From: Bacillota bacterium
GTDB taxonomy: Bacteria > Bacillota > Clostridia > Peptostreptococcales > Acidaminobacteraceae
Direction: 5' to 3'
Length of the DNA: 64,000 nt
NCBI GenBank assembly: GCA_025210655.1
Contig: JAOARG010000018.1
Span: forward strand, 1 to 64,000
The notes beneath the pieces are model-generated. The model saw nothing but the letters and a program-made list of their open reading frames with translations. It had not been told where the DNA came from and did not search any database. Positions 1-8,901 of the stretch are shown in pieces. Every line of letters begins with the position of its first letter. Positions within the stretch are counted from its first letter, which is position 1. Both the position numbers and the translations under genes were made by a program.

Positions 1-148
1 AGAACAAAAAAGTAGGATATACAATAGGACATCTTTAAAAGAAGATACAAAGGTTGAAAGCGTTGCTGAAATGGTGGTTTTTCTGCTTTCTGATAAATCA
101 AAATCAATAACTGGGACAGTTATGCATGTTGATAATGGAACAATATAA
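1..148 (+). CDS. Short-chain dehydrogenase, C-terminal end (5' truncated by window)
   Basis: An open frame runs from the window edge to TAA at 146-148. The last residues read FLLSDKSKSITGTVMHVDNG, the usual C-terminal tail of classical short-chain dehydrogenase/reductases, in which a late Gly-x-x-(hydrophobic)-x-V-D-G-G segment closes the Rossmann fold. The cofactor-binding and catalytic parts lie outside the window, so substrate cannot be inferred. About 80 bases separate it from the pseudaminic-acid genes on the same strand, and a second SDR lies at 2935, so it may belong to the same surface-sugar locus. That link rests on position only. Confidence 0.75.
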   Translation, partial: EQKSRIYNRTSLKEDTKVESVAEMVVFLLSDKSKSITGTVMHVDNGTI

Positions 149-231
149 TATGTGTTAAGAAAAATAAAGTTATAGAGGCTGTGGCTGTAAAATATTTATA
201 CAACAGAAGTCTTTAGAAGTAGGAGGTTATT

Positions 232-1230
232 ATGTTAAATGATAAGTCGATACTTATTACAGGTGGTACAGGTTCTTTTGGTAAAAAGTTTGTAGAAATT
301 ATTTTGAAAAATTTTAAACCTAAAAGAGTAATTATATATTCTAGAGATGAGTATAAACAAGATTTGATGAAGAAAGATTTTACAAAGCGATACCCAGTAG
401 AAATTTCTAAGCTAAGATTTTTTATTGGTGATGTAAGGGATAAAGAAAGATTACTCAGAGCCTTTAAGGGCGTTGATTATGTAATTCATGCAGCAGCTAT
501 GAAGCAAGTACCTGCATGTGAATACAATCCTTTTGAAGCAATTAAAACTAATATTCATGGGGCTCATAATATTGTTGATGCTGCATTAGATATGGATGTA
601 AAAAAGGTAGTCGCTTTATCGACTGATAAAGCTGTAAATCCAATTAATTTATATGGGGGTACAAAGCTAGTATCAGACAAATTATTCATTTCTGCTAATG
701 CATACAGTGGGGATGACGGAACTGTTTTTTCTGTAGTTAGATATGGAAATGTTTCAGGAAGCAGGGGCTCTGTAATTCCATTTTTCAAAGAATTATTGGA
801 TAGTGGAAAGAAAAAATTACCAATAACAGATACTAGAATGACTAGGTTTTGGATGACTTTAGAAGATGCGGTAAATTTAGTATTAAAAGCTTTAGATGAG
901 TCAAAAGGTGGAGAGACTTTTGTTTATAAAAACCCATCTTATAAGGTTACAGATATTGCGGAAGCTCTTAATCCGGGAGGAGAAATTGATGTTGTTGGTA
1001 TAAGAGAAGGAGAAAAGCTTCATGAAGTAATGATTACAAGTGATGATTCTAGAGGAACATATGACTATGGTGATTACTATATAATATATCCTAATTATAT
1101 TTGGTGGTCGAAAGATTCATATTTTAAACCAGGTGGAAAGCTAATTCATGATGGGTGGGAGTATAATTCAGGTACTAATGAAGTATGGTTAAGTGCAGAG
1201 GACTTAAGAAAAAAAATAGCAGATTTATAG
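232..1230 (+). CDS. pseB: UDP-N-acetylglucosamine 4,6-dehydratase (inverting), PseB-type
   Basis: First step of CMP-pseudaminic acid synthesis: dehydration and C5 inversion of UDP-GlcNAc in the cytoplasm. The 332-residue length matches PseB. The NAD(P)-binding motif GGTGSFG is at residues 11-17, the TDKA motif with the catalytic Asp and Lys is at 131-134, and the Tyr-x3-Lys pair is Y141/K145. AAMKQVPACEYNP (about 88-100) is typical of the family. The ATG follows AGGAGG at a normal distance. Downstream genes for pseF, H, I, G and C make PseB far more likely than the related FlaA1/capsule dehydratases. A start further upstream is not supported. Confidence 0.92.
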   Translation: MLNDKSILITGGTGSFGKKFVEIILKNFKPKRVIIYSRDEYKQDLMKKDFTKRYPVEISKLRFFIGDVRDKERLLRAFKGVDYVIHAAAMKQVPACEYNPFEAIKTNIHGAHNIVDAALDMDVKKVVALSTDKAVNPINLYGGTKLVSDKLFISANAYSGDDGTVFSVVRYGNVSGSRGSVIPFFKELLDSGKKKLPITDTRMTRFWMTLEDAVNLVLKALDESKGGETFVYKNPSYKVTDIAEALNPGGEIDVVGIREGEKLHEVMITSDDSRGTYDYGDYYIIYPNYIWWSKDSYFKPGGKLIHDGWEYNSGTNEVWLSAEDLRKKIADL

Positions 1231-1262
1231 GAATTTAGCTTAATTATTTCGGGGGTGTAGTA

Positions 1263-2597
1263 ATGTATATTGATTTTATGTTGAAGGTATTTGAGGAAAA
1301 TAAAGATAAGGTTGCAGTAGTGTATAGAGAAGAAGAATATAATTACGGTTGGCTTCTGGAAAAATATTATTATTGGAAAGAGGAATTATCAAACAATAAT
1401 ATAGAAGAAAATTCGGTAGTTGCAGTTAAATCGGATTTTAATCCAGATTCAATAGCATTACTTTTGGCAGTAATAGAAAATGGAAATATATTCGTTCCTA
1501 TATCACCTGCGGTAAAGAGTCCTGAGTATTATATAGAGGTAGGAGAAGTTGAATATGTTATTGACCTTATGGGAGATAAGATTGAATACATTAAAACTGG
1601 ATTGAATGTAGATCATGAACTACTTAAGGAACTTAAGGAAAATAGAAAATCTCCAGGACTGATACTATTTTCATCGGGTACAACAGGTAAACCTAAAGGT
1701 GCTCTTCATGATATGGTACCATTACTAAATAAGTTCAAAGTAAAAAGACATACCCTTGTGACAATTACTTTTTTATTGTTTGATCATATTGGTGGATTCA
1801 ATACATTGATGTATATACTGTCTAATGGAGGAACAATAGTAGCTATAGAGGATAGAAATCCAGAAGAAGTGTGTAGAATGATAGAAAAGTATCAGGTAGA
1901 GTTACTTCCTACATCCCCAACCTTTATAAATATGATACTTTTTAGTAAGGCTTATGAAAAGTATAGTCTGGATAGTTTAAAAATAGTAAGTTATGGAACA
2001 GAACCAATGCCTCAAACAACGCTTAATGCATTCCATAACATTTTTAAGAATATTAGATTAAAGCAAACATATGGACTTTCAGAGATTGGTATAATGAGGT
2101 CCAAGTCAGAAAGTAGTGATTCTCTATGGGTAAAAGTTGGAGGAGAAGATTACGAAACAAAAATAGTAGATGGAAAGTTTTTAATTAAAGCGAAAACAGC
2201 CATGATGGGATATCTTAATGCACCGTCGCCATTTGATAAGGATGGTTGGTTCCATACAGGTGATAGGGTAGAACAAAAAGGAGAATATATAAGATTCCTA
2301 GGAAGGGATTCAGAAATAATAAATGTTGGTGGAGAAAAGGTATATCCAATTGAAGTTGAGAGTGTAATACTAGAGATGGAAAGTGCTCTAGATGCAGCGG
2401 TTCATGGTGAAGATCACCCTATGATGGGAAAAGTAGTAGTAGCTAATATTAGGGTAAGTGAAGAAGATAATAATAAAGACTTTATAAAAGAAGTAAAAAA
2501 ACATTGTAGAGCTAGGCTGGAGAAGTTTAAAATACCAGTTAAGATAACTCTTACGACAGAAAATCTTAACAATGCAAGATTTAAAAGAATGAGATAA
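1263..2597 (+). CDS. AMP-binding acyl ligase (adenylate-forming enzyme)
   Basis: A 444-residue member of the ANL superfamily, which activates a carboxylic acid as acyl-adenylate and passes it to CoA or a carrier protein. The AMP-binding loop SSGTTGKPKG lies near residues 137-146, TYGLSEIG near 267, GWFHTGD near 327, and the C-terminal lysine region is in the last ten residues. It is shorter than typical acyl-CoA synthetases (about 500-550), with a compact N-terminus. The next gene is an acyl carrier protein, so transfer to that carrier is the simplest reading. It sits between pseB and pseF, suggesting an acyl group for a surface sugar. The acid substrate is unknown. Confidence 0.88.
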   Translation: MYIDFMLKVFEENKDKVAVVYREEEYNYGWLLEKYYYWKEELSNNNIEENSVVAVKSDFNPDSIALLLAVIENGNIFVPISPAVKSPEYYIEVGEVEYVIDLMGDKIEYIKTGLNVDHELLKELKENRKSPGLILFSSGTTGKPKGALHDMVPLLNKFKVKRHTLVTITFLLFDHIGGFNTLMYILSNGGTIVAIEDRNPEEVCRMIEKYQVELLPTSPTFINMILFSKAYEKYSLDSLKIVSYGTEPMPQTTLNAFHNIFKNIRLKQTYGLSEIGIMRSKSESSDSLWVKVGGEDYETKIVDGKFLIKAKTAMMGYLNAPSPFDKDGWFHTGDRVEQKGEYIRFLGRDSEIINVGGEKVYPIEVESVILEMESALDAAVHGEDHPMMGKVVVANIRVSEEDNNKDFIKEVKKHCRARLEKFKIPVKITLTTENLNNARFKRMR

Positions 2598-2641
2598 GAA
2601 GACTAATCTTATAAAAAGCAAGACAAAAGGAGGAATTAGAA

Positions 2642-2935
2642 ATGAAGGAAAAAGTAATTAAGGTAATAATTAATTCTATAAATGAGCTAAATGAGGAGTT
2701 TGATGAGGTTCTTGTAGAGCCTAAAAAGGAATCGGTTCTTTTTGGAGAGGGTAGCAATTTAGATTCTATGGATTTTGTGAATTTAGTAATGATTTTAGAG
2801 GAGAAACTTACTGATGAACTTGATGTAAGTGTAAGTATTCTTAGTGAAAAGGCATTTTCTAAGAGAGAATCCCCCTTTAGAAGTGTAGAGATATTGTCCG
2901 ATTATATTATTGAATTAATGGGAAGTGATGAGTAA
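2642..2935 (+). CDS. Acyl carrier protein-like protein
   Basis: A 97-residue acidic protein with the phosphopantetheine attachment motif: the serine in the stretch NLDSMDFVNL near residues 40-49 corresponds to the DSL/DSM motif of carrier proteins. The surrounding helical pattern agrees. It is slightly longer than the fatty-acid ACP (about 77). It follows the AMP ligase by 44 bases behind AGGAGG and its stop overlaps the next start (TAATG at 2933-2937), so translational coupling to the SDR is likely. Role inferred: carrier for an acyl group loaded by the upstream ligase and reduced by the downstream SDR. Confidence 0.85.
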   Translation: MKEKVIKVIINSINELNEEFDEVLVEPKKESVLFGEGSNLDSMDFVNLVMILEEKLTDELDVSVSILSEKAFSKRESPFRSVEILSDYIIELMGSDE

Positions 2936-3627
2936 TGATTATTTTGATAACAGGTTCAAGAAAAGGTATTGGTAGGAGACTGGCAGAACACTATCTTGAT
3001 TTGGGACACAAAGTAATAGGTTGTAGTCGATCTGAAAGTGAACTAGAACATGAAAATTACACACATTATTTAGCGGATGTAACGAATGAAAAAGACGTGA
3101 AAATGATGTTGAAAGGTGTTAGAAAGGAGTATGGACATATAGATGTTCTCATCAACAATGCTGGAATAGCATCCATGAATCATTTCCTTCTTACGCCAAC
3201 AGAAACAGCAAGAAAGGTAATGGATACGAATTATTTTGGAACCTTAATAATGACAAGGGAAGCAGCAAGACTACTAAGGAAATCAGATCATGGTAGAGTT
3301 GTGAACTTTACATCAGTAGCTGTAGCATTGTCTTTAGAAGGAGAGTCTATATACCTTGCATCGAAAGCAGCTATAGAGGCACTTACAAAAGTTACAGCAA
3401 AGGAACTAGGACAATATGAAATTACTGTAAATGCAATAGGTCCAACTCCGATAGATACAAGTCTAATAGCAGCAGTACCGAAGGAAAAAATAGCGAGTCT
3501 AATAGATAAACAGGCAGTAAAAAGATATGGAGAATTTGAAGATGTGATCAATCTAATAGATTTCTATATAAAGCCAGAGAGTGATTTTATTACAGGACAG
3601 ATTGTTTATCTTGGGGGAATATTTTAG
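2935..3627 (+). CDS. SDR-family oxidoreductase (FabG-like)
   Basis: A 230-residue classical short-chain dehydrogenase. The cofactor motif TGSRKGIG is at residues 6-13, the NNAG motif near 75, the catalytic Ser in NFTSVAVAL, and Tyr-x3-Lys in YLASKAAIE near 142. The C-terminus FITGQIVYLGG is typical. Its ATG overlaps the stop of the carrier-protein gene and pseF starts directly after its stop, so it is part of one transcript. FabG-like reduction of a 3-oxoacyl group on the carrier is a plausible role, but reduction of a sugar is equally possible from sequence alone. Confidence 0.88.
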   Translation: MIILITGSRKGIGRRLAEHYLDLGHKVIGCSRSESELEHENYTHYLADVTNEKDVKMMLKGVRKEYGHIDVLINNAGIASMNHFLLTPTETARKVMDTNYFGTLIMTREAARLLRKSDHGRVVNFTSVAVALSLEGESIYLASKAAIEALTKVTAKELGQYEITVNAIGPTPIDTSLIAAVPKEKIASLIDKQAVKRYGEFEDVINLIDFYIKPESDFITGQIVYLGGIF

Positions 3628-4350
3628 ATGAAAAAAGGAATAATTGTTCAGGCAAGGACTGGGTCAAGTAGACTCCCTAATAAAGTTATGATGGAGTTGG
3701 ATGATAAAAAAGTCCTTGCCCATGTTTTAGAAAGACTTTCTCAAGTTGAGAATGCAGATGTAGTTATTATTGCAACAACTGAAAAGGAATCCGATGATGT
3801 AATATTTGAGTTTTGTAAAAAAAGAGCAGTTCCTTGTTTTCGTGGGAGTGAGGATGATGTTCTTAGTAGATACTATGGTGCTGCCAAGGAGCATAAATTA
3901 GATGTTGTTGTTAGGATTACTTCGGATTGTCCTTTGATTGATCCTAAAATAATCGACGAAATGCTTGGCCGATACGAAGAAGGGATATTAACTACGGGAA
4001 ATTCAGATTTGTCTACTAGAACTTTTCCTAGAGGAATGGACACAGAAATATTCAAGTTTGAGTACTTAAAAGACGCTTTTAATAATGCTTCAGAAAAATA
4101 TCAGAGGGAGCATGTGACGCCCTACATTTATGAAAATTACGAAAATATAATTTTTAGTAATGAAGTAGATTATTCAAAATATAGATTAACTCTAGATACT
4201 AAGGAAGATTTTCAATTGATAAGGGCTGTTTATGAAATTTTATATAGTGGATATCATGACTTTTATCTTGCTGAAATAATAGATGTAATGGAAAAAAATC
4301 CTGAATTTTATCAAATAAACTGTATGATAGAACAAAAAAAAGTAAAGTAA
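3628..4350 (+). CDS. pseF: Cytidylyltransferase / SpsF-like, likely CMP-pseudaminic acid synthetase
   Basis: A 240-residue nucleotidyltransferase of the SpsF/NeuA-like fold. The signature ARTGSSRLPNKVM is at residues 8-20, and RITSDCPLIDP near 93-103 holds the metal-binding aspartate region. In clusters of this composition this family supplies the CMP-sugar synthetase for pseudaminic acid, the last soluble step. The start directly abuts the preceding stop. Position between pseB and pseH supports the assignment; SpsF-type proteins also occur in spore-coat polysaccharide loci, which is the main alternative. Confidence 0.78.
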   Translation: MKKGIIVQARTGSSRLPNKVMMELDDKKVLAHVLERLSQVENADVVIIATTEKESDDVIFEFCKKRAVPCFRGSEDDVLSRYYGAAKEHKLDVVVRITSDCPLIDPKIIDEMLGRYEEGILTTGNSDLSTRTFPRGMDTEIFKFEYLKDAFNNASEKYQREHVTPYIYENYENIIFSNEVDYSKYRLTLDTKEDFQLIRAVYEILYSGYHDFYLAEIIDVMEKNPEFYQINCMIEQKKVK

Positions 4351-4378
4351 GTTATATGAAGCAATAAGTAGGTGGATT

Positions 4379-4927
4379 ATGAATAAAGTTGAATTTAAAG
4401 ATGTTTTTGATATAGATGAATCATATATTTTGAGGGTTCTTGCTTGGAGAAATCAAGAATTTGTTAGATCTAAGATGGTCAGCAAAGACATTATTTCTGA
4501 AAAGGATCATTTGAATTATATGGGAAAACTTGTTGGAAGAGATGATAATAAGATATTTGTAGGATTTATTAACGGTGAAGCTTTTGGAATTGTTACTTGT
4601 AAAGTTGAAGATACAAATATAGATTATGGATATTATCTTGTAAAAGAGGAACTTTTAGGCATGGGATTTGGAATGCTAATGGAGTACTTCTCAATTAAGT
4701 ACGTGTTTGACAATTTTTTTGTAGATAAAATCAAGATAAAGGTGCTAGATGATAATAAAAAAGTAATTTCTCTTCATAAAAAATTTGGGTTTAAGGTATC
4801 GGGTAACATAACCTTTGATGAAAGAAGCTTTGTTACTATGACTTTAGAAAAAGATATTTGGGAAGAAAAAAAAGAGAGACACAAAAAAATTATAAATAAG
4901 GTTTTTAATGTTAATACTTCTCTGTAA
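4379..4927 (+). CDS. pseH: GNAT acetyltransferase, PseH-like
   Basis: A 182-residue N-acetyltransferase. The fold is recognised from LAWRNQEFVRSKM near the N-terminus, the beta strand ending DYGYYLVKEELLGMGFGMLM (residues about 82-101, acyl-CoA loop) and VISLHKKFGFKVSG near 131. In the pathway it acetylates the 4-amino group of the UDP-altrosamine intermediate from acetyl-CoA. The C-terminus ends in a charged Lys/Glu-rich tail of about 30 residues. Because an acyl ligase and carrier protein lie in the same operon, the donor could be something other than acetyl-CoA; that is inference. Confidence 0.82.
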   Translation: MNKVEFKDVFDIDESYILRVLAWRNQEFVRSKMVSKDIISEKDHLNYMGKLVGRDDNKIFVGFINGEAFGIVTCKVEDTNIDYGYYLVKEELLGMGFGMLMEYFSIKYVFDNFFVDKIKIKVLDDNKKVISLHKKFGFKVSGNITFDERSFVTMTLEKDIWEEKKERHKKIINKVFNVNTSL

Positions 4928-4939
4928 AGGACTGATGAA

Positions 4940-5986
4940 ATGAAAGAAATAGTACTTAAAAATAGAAAAATTGGTGGAGATAATCCTTGCTATATTATTG
5001 CTGAGATGTCTGCTAATCATGGTGGTGATTATGATAGGGCTATAGAAATAATTCATAAGGCGAAAGAAGCTGGTGCGGATTGTATAAAACTACAGACATA
5101 TACAGCGGATACAATAACCCTTAATTCTAAAAAAGATTATTTTAAGCTAAACGGTGGACTATGGGATGGTAAGTACTTATACGAGTTGTATGACTCTGCT
5201 TTTACTCCTTGGGAATGGCATGAAGGTTTGAAGATTGAGGCTGAAAAGCTTGGACTTGATTTCCTTTCAACACCATTTGATCCAACTGCGGTTGATTTCT
5301 TAGATGAGTTGGGGGTAGAATTTTATAAAATAGCCTCATTTGAGTGTGTAGATATTCCATTGATTAAGAAAATCGCGTCAAAAAATAAACCTATTATTAT
5401 GTCTACGGGATTAGCTAGTCTTGGAGAAATAGAGGAAGCTGTTGAAGCAATAAGAAATGAAGGAAATAATCAACTGGTAGTATTAAAATGTTCAAGTGCA
5501 TATCCAGCTATTCCTGATGATATGAACATAAAGACGATGTGTGCAATTAAAGATACATTTAATGTTATTCCTGGTCTTTCTGACCACACTATGGGATCTA
5601 TATCTTGTATTGCAGCAGTTGCACTTGGTGCAAAGGTTCTTGAGAAACATATATGTTTAGATAGGTCTATAGAAACTGCAGATTCAGTATTTTCTATGGA
5701 GCCTGATGAATTTAAAAAGTTAGTAGATGATGTGAGAGCGTGCGAAAGGGCATTAGGTAAAGTAAGCTTTGAACGTTCTGAAAAAGAAAAACTTAGCTTG
5801 AGTAGCAGGAAATCTATATTCATTTCTAAAGATATAAGAAAAGGTGAAGTATTTACTGAAGAGAATATTAGGTGCGTTAGGCCAGGTACTGGACTTTCAA
5901 CAAGACACTACTATGATGTTTTGGGTAAAAAGGCAACAACAAATATTGAATTTGGTGAACCACTTAAGTGGAACATGATTGAATAG
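4940..5986 (+). CDS. pseI: Pseudaminic acid synthase (NeuB family)
   Basis: A 348-residue enzyme condensing 2,4-diacetamido-2,4,6-trideoxy-L-altrose with phosphoenolpyruvate. The N-terminal NeuB barrel begins IIAEMSANHGGDYDRA (residues about 18-33), followed by KLQTYTADT, the STPFDPTAVDFL segment near 109 and KCSSAYPA near 183. The C-terminal SAF/antifreeze-like domain is seen in SRKSIFISKDIRKGEVF near 286-302. The length is normal. The gene starts 12 bases after pseH and ends 11 bases before the preferred pseG start, fitting the operon. SANHGG and the neighbours favour PseI over NeuB or LegI. Confidence 0.93.
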   Translation: MKEIVLKNRKIGGDNPCYIIAEMSANHGGDYDRAIEIIHKAKEAGADCIKLQTYTADTITLNSKKDYFKLNGGLWDGKYLYELYDSAFTPWEWHEGLKIEAEKLGLDFLSTPFDPTAVDFLDELGVEFYKIASFECVDIPLIKKIASKNKPIIMSTGLASLGEIEEAVEAIRNEGNNQLVVLKCSSAYPAIPDDMNIKTMCAIKDTFNVIPGLSDHTMGSISCIAAVALGAKVLEKHICLDRSIETADSVFSMEPDEFKKLVDDVRACERALGKVSFERSEKEKLSLSSRKSIFISKDIRKGEVFTEENIRCVRPGTGLSTRHYYDVLGKKATTNIEFGEPLKWNMIE

Positions 5987-5997
5987 GATTGATTGAT

Positions 5998-6996
5998 ATG
6001 AAAATCGGTATTCTAGCTAATGGAAGTGATAAAATAGGTATGGGGCACATTATGAGAATGTCGGCTTTGGGGAAATACTTCAGAGAAAAAGGACACCATG
6101 TGACCTTTTTTTCTGAGTATATAGAGGGGATTAAGTATTTAGAAACTTTGAACTTTGATGTTTTATATATATCTATAGAAGATCAATATAAGTCCGTATC
6201 ACGATTATGCGAAGATGAAAAAATATGTGTGATTCTTGCTGATTATTATGATTTGCCAAAAGATTTTTTTGAAAACTTCTCAGAAAGTATATTGAAAATA
6301 ACCATGGATGATATTTATAAAGAATACAATAATTGCGATGTGGTAATCAATGGTAATATATTTGCAGATGCTTCGAAATATAATTCGTTCAAGGAAGAAG
6401 ACTTATGGATAGGAAAAGATTACTTGATATTGAGAGATGAGTTTTACTTAAGTCCAAAGAAGGTATTCGTTCAAGAAATTAGGAGTGTAATGATTACAAC
6501 GGGTGGAACAGATATATTTGGGTCTATGGAATATCTTATAGATACAGTACTTTTGATAAAGAGTATACAGGAAATAAATGTAATAATAGGTAGTGCGTTT
6601 AATAATCGTGATGTTTTGATAGAAAAGTATAAAGGTAATAGTCGTGTAAAACTTCTTGAAAATCAAGTGATGTCAGAGGTGATGATAAAATCAGATGTTG
6701 CCATAAGTGCTTCGGGGAGTACTACATACGAACTTCTATGTCTTAATGTTCCTACAGCATCATTTTTAATGATAGATAATCAGAAAGATTTGTATAAATA
6801 CTTAGTAAACAAGGACCTAGTATATGGTCTTGGTGATGTAGAAGATATTAAATCGGGTAATTTAGAAAACTTAATTAGAGAGTTCCTTAGAAATGAAGTT
6901 CTAAGAGAGATATATAGTAATATATTCAAGTATGATATTGGTAACGGAAAATCAAATATTTTGGACAATATTAAGAGATTTAAGAGGAGGTCATAA
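5998..6996 (+). CDS. pseG: UDP-2,4-diacetamido-2,4,6-trideoxy-L-altropyranose hydrolase
   Basis: A 332-residue GT-B-fold nucleotide-sugar hydrolase that removes UDP before the PseI step. The N-terminal MGMGHIMRM-type segment (GMGHIMRMSAL) carries the catalytic His of PseG; ASGSTTYELLCLNVPT near residue 237 is the donor-binding motif. The start is taken as ATG 5998; a TTG at 5989 in the same frame would add three residues. The 3' end overlaps nothing, but the pseC ribosome-binding site lies inside its last codons, so the two are probably coupled. Confidence 0.9.
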   Translation: MKIGILANGSDKIGMGHIMRMSALGKYFREKGHHVTFFSEYIEGIKYLETLNFDVLYISIEDQYKSVSRLCEDEKICVILADYYDLPKDFFENFSESILKITMDDIYKEYNNCDVVINGNIFADASKYNSFKEEDLWIGKDYLILRDEFYLSPKKVFVQEIRSVMITTGGTDIFGSMEYLIDTVLLIKSIQEINVIIGSAFNNRDVLIEKYKGNSRVKLLENQVMSEVMIKSDVAISASGSTTYELLCLNVPTASFLMIDNQKDLYKYLVNKDLVYGLGDVEDIKSGNLENLIREFLRNEVLREIYSNIFKYDIGNGKSNILDNIKRFKRRS

Positions 6997-6997
6997 T

Positions 6998-8167
6998 TTG
7001 GAGTTTAAAAAGCGAGATACATTTTTACCATACGGTAGACAATCGATTGATAATGATGATGTAAAAATTGTGTCAAGAGTAATGAGAGGAGATTTTCTAA
7101 CAACAGGTCCGACAATAAATGCTTTTGAGGAAAAATTATGTGATTATACTGGTGCCAAGTATGCCGTAGCGGTTTCTAATGGAACTGCGGCACTTCATTG
7201 TGCAATGTTTGCAGCTGGAGTTGGAAGAGGTGATGAAATAATTACTACTTCTATGACTTTTGCTGCTACTTCTAATGCTGCGTTATACCTTGGTGCGAAA
7301 CCTGTATTTGTTGATATTTATAAAGATACATATAATATTGATGTTTCAAAAATTGAAGAACGAATTAGTAAAAATACTAAAGCTATTGTACCAGTTCATT
7401 TTACAGGTCAACCCTGTGAAATTGATGAAATTTATGAGCTTGCCAGTAAGTATAATTTGAAAGTAATTGAAGATGGTGCCCATGCATTTGGAGCTAGGTA
7501 TAAGGGTAAAAAGTTGGGAATAAAGTCCGATTTTATGACCTTAAGTTTCCACCCCGTAAAGCATATTACAACTGGTGAAGGAGGAGCAATTCTTACTAAT
7601 GATGTGAAGGCATATGAAAAAATGAAGTTGTTTAGAAGTCATGGTATTACTAGGGATACAGATATGTTAGAAAATGATGATTCACCTTGGTATTATGAAC
7701 AGCATGCTTTGGGATATAATTATAGAATGACAGATATTCAAGCTGCTTTAGGAATTTCTCAAGTAGATAAATTGGATAAGTTTCTAAAAGTTAGAAGAGA
7801 GCTTTCTGAATATTATAATAAATTGTTTGAGGATAACAAATATGTAGTCAAGCCATACCAGTTAGATTATGTTGAGTCATCATGGCATTTGTATGTTTTA
7901 AAACTGGAATTTGAAAAATTAACATGTACTCGAAGAGAATTTTTTGAACAGATGAGAGAACTAAACTTAGGCGTAAATGTACATTATATACCTGTATATT
8001 ATCATCCGTATTATAAAAAGCTTGGATTTTCTAAAGGTTTATGTAAAAATGCCGAAAATTTATATGAGAACATGATTACATTGCCTTTACATCAAAATAT
8101 GAAAAAGGAAGATGTTGAGTATGTGGTATCATGTGTTGATTATTTAATAGATAAATATAAAAAATAG
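6998..8167 (+). CDS. pseC: UDP-4-amino-4,6-dideoxy-N-acetyl-beta-L-altrosamine transaminase
   Basis: A 389-residue PLP aminotransferase of the DegT/DnrJ/EryC1/StrS family, second step of the pathway. PLP is held by Lys188 in SFHPVKHITTGEGG. FLTTGPTI and VAVSNGTAALHCAMFA near the N-terminus are characteristic. I choose TTG at 6998, preceded by AAGAGGAGG at 6982-6990; the longer frame back to 6932 overlaps pseG and has no homologous sequence. PseC lies at the end of the operon rather than beside pseB, with the complete six-enzyme set (B, C, H, G, I, F) present. Confidence 0.92.
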   Translation: MEFKKRDTFLPYGRQSIDNDDVKIVSRVMRGDFLTTGPTINAFEEKLCDYTGAKYAVAVSNGTAALHCAMFAAGVGRGDEIITTSMTFAATSNAALYLGAKPVFVDIYKDTYNIDVSKIEERISKNTKAIVPVHFTGQPCEIDEIYELASKYNLKVIEDGAHAFGARYKGKKLGIKSDFMTLSFHPVKHITTGEGGAILTNDVKAYEKMKLFRSHGITRDTDMLENDDSPWYYEQHALGYNYRMTDIQAALGISQVDKLDKFLKVRRELSEYYNKLFEDNKYVVKPYQLDYVESSWHLYVLKLEFEKLTCTRREFFEQMRELNLGVNVHYIPVYYHPYYKKLGFSKGLCKNAENLYENMITLPLHQNMKKEDVEYVVSCVDYLIDKYKK

Positions 8168-8215
8168 TTGTTGGTTAGCCCAATATCTCCAAGCGAGATT
8201 AAAGGAGGTTAATAT

Positions 8216-8389
8216 ATGAACATATCAAATCAGATGAAAGTAAACTTAGCTAGTCTGAAACAGGCCATTGGCACAAGTGTATTGCAAAAGTCGATGGGAA
8301 AAGATCAACAAAGTATGGATATGTTGAAGAAAATGATGGAAAAATCAGTTTCTCCTCATTTGGGAAGTAGTGTTGATCTAAAATTATAA
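8216..8389 (+). CDS. YjfB-family putative motility protein
   Basis: A small 57-residue ORF with a strong AAAGGAGG site seven bases upstream of ATG. It reads MNISNQMKVNLASLKQ and then AIGTSVLQKSMGKDQQ, which matches the YjfB family (residues G-x-S-V-L-x-K-x-M), small proteins of unknown function usually found near flagellar or chemotaxis genes. The stop overlaps the stem of a terminator. Its position between pseC and flaG fits. A secreted or export-apparatus-linked role has been proposed for such proteins, but nothing in the sequence shows it. Confidence 0.8.
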   Translation: MNISNQMKVNLASLKQAIGTSVLQKSMGKDQQSMDMLKKMMEKSVSPHLGSSVDLKL

Positions 8390-8416
8390 AGCGAATTACT
8401 TTCGCTTTATTTTTTT
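8388..8416 (+). terminator. Rho-independent terminator after pse/yjfB operon
   Basis: Perfect 8-bp stem AAAGCGAA (8388-8395) with TTCGCTTT (8401-8408) and a five-base loop, followed by a T-rich run. It closes the pseudaminic-acid transcript and separates it from the sigma-28 flagellar transcript. Confidence 0.85.
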
Positions 8417-8437
8417 GCTCTAATTTCTATATTTAAT

Positions 8438-8464
8438 TAAAGATTTATGAGATTTTGCCGAAAT
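8438..8464 (+). promoter_or_regulatory. Sigma-28 (SigD/FliA) promoter for flaG-fliD-fliS
   Basis: TAAA at 8438-8441, a 15-base spacer, and GCCGAAAT at 8457-8464; the SigD consensus is TAAA-N15-GCCGATAT, so only one position differs. It lies 32 bases upstream of the flaG start and directly after a terminator. FlaG, FliD and FliS are late flagellar genes usually under this sigma factor. Confidence 0.8.
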
Positions 8465-8496
8465 TCTATATAGATAAAGTGTTGGGAGGTATTGTT

Positions 8497-8871
8497 ATGA
8501 GAATTGATTCAAATGCGATGAACCATAATTACAATAAGGTTCAGGTAAAGCACGAGATTCCATCTCAAGACATAGACCCTCAAGTGGTGCAAGACGTAGT
8601 TTTGAAGCAGGACAATATGAAGTATGAGGAGAATGTCAGTGAGATAAGCGAAGAGATCCAGAATAAGGCTATTGAAGATGCTAACAAAGCACTAGTTCAT
8701 TATCACAGGAAGATTGAAAGGGAAGTTCATGAAAAAACTAAAACCATAATGTATAAGGTTATGGATACTGAAACTAATGAAGTTATCAGAGAATTTCCTC
8801 CGAAGAAAATCCAGGATATGATTGCTAAGATGTGGGAGTTGGCTGGACTTTTCGTGGACGAGAAGGCATAA
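8497..8871 (+). CDS. flaG: FlaG family protein
   Basis: A 124-residue protein of the FlaG family, small proteins associated with flagellar filament length and with the fliD operon. The conserved C-terminal block MDTETNEVIREFPPKKIQDM is present near residues 89-108 and the last helix ends AGLFVDEKA. The N-terminus is variable and polar, as is usual. The ATG at 8497 follows GGGAGG; the TTG frame extension to 8455 would start inside the sigma-28 -10 element and is rejected. It is the first gene behind the sigma-28 promoter. Confidence 0.88.
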   Translation: MRIDSNAMNHNYNKVQVKHEIPSQDIDPQVVQDVVLKQDNMKYEENVSEISEEIQNKAIEDANKALVHYHRKIEREVHEKTKTIMYKVMDTETNEVIREFPPKKIQDMIAKMWELAGLFVDEKA

Positions 8872-8901
8872 GTTAGTTGAATGTAGGTTAGGAGTGGTTT
8901 T

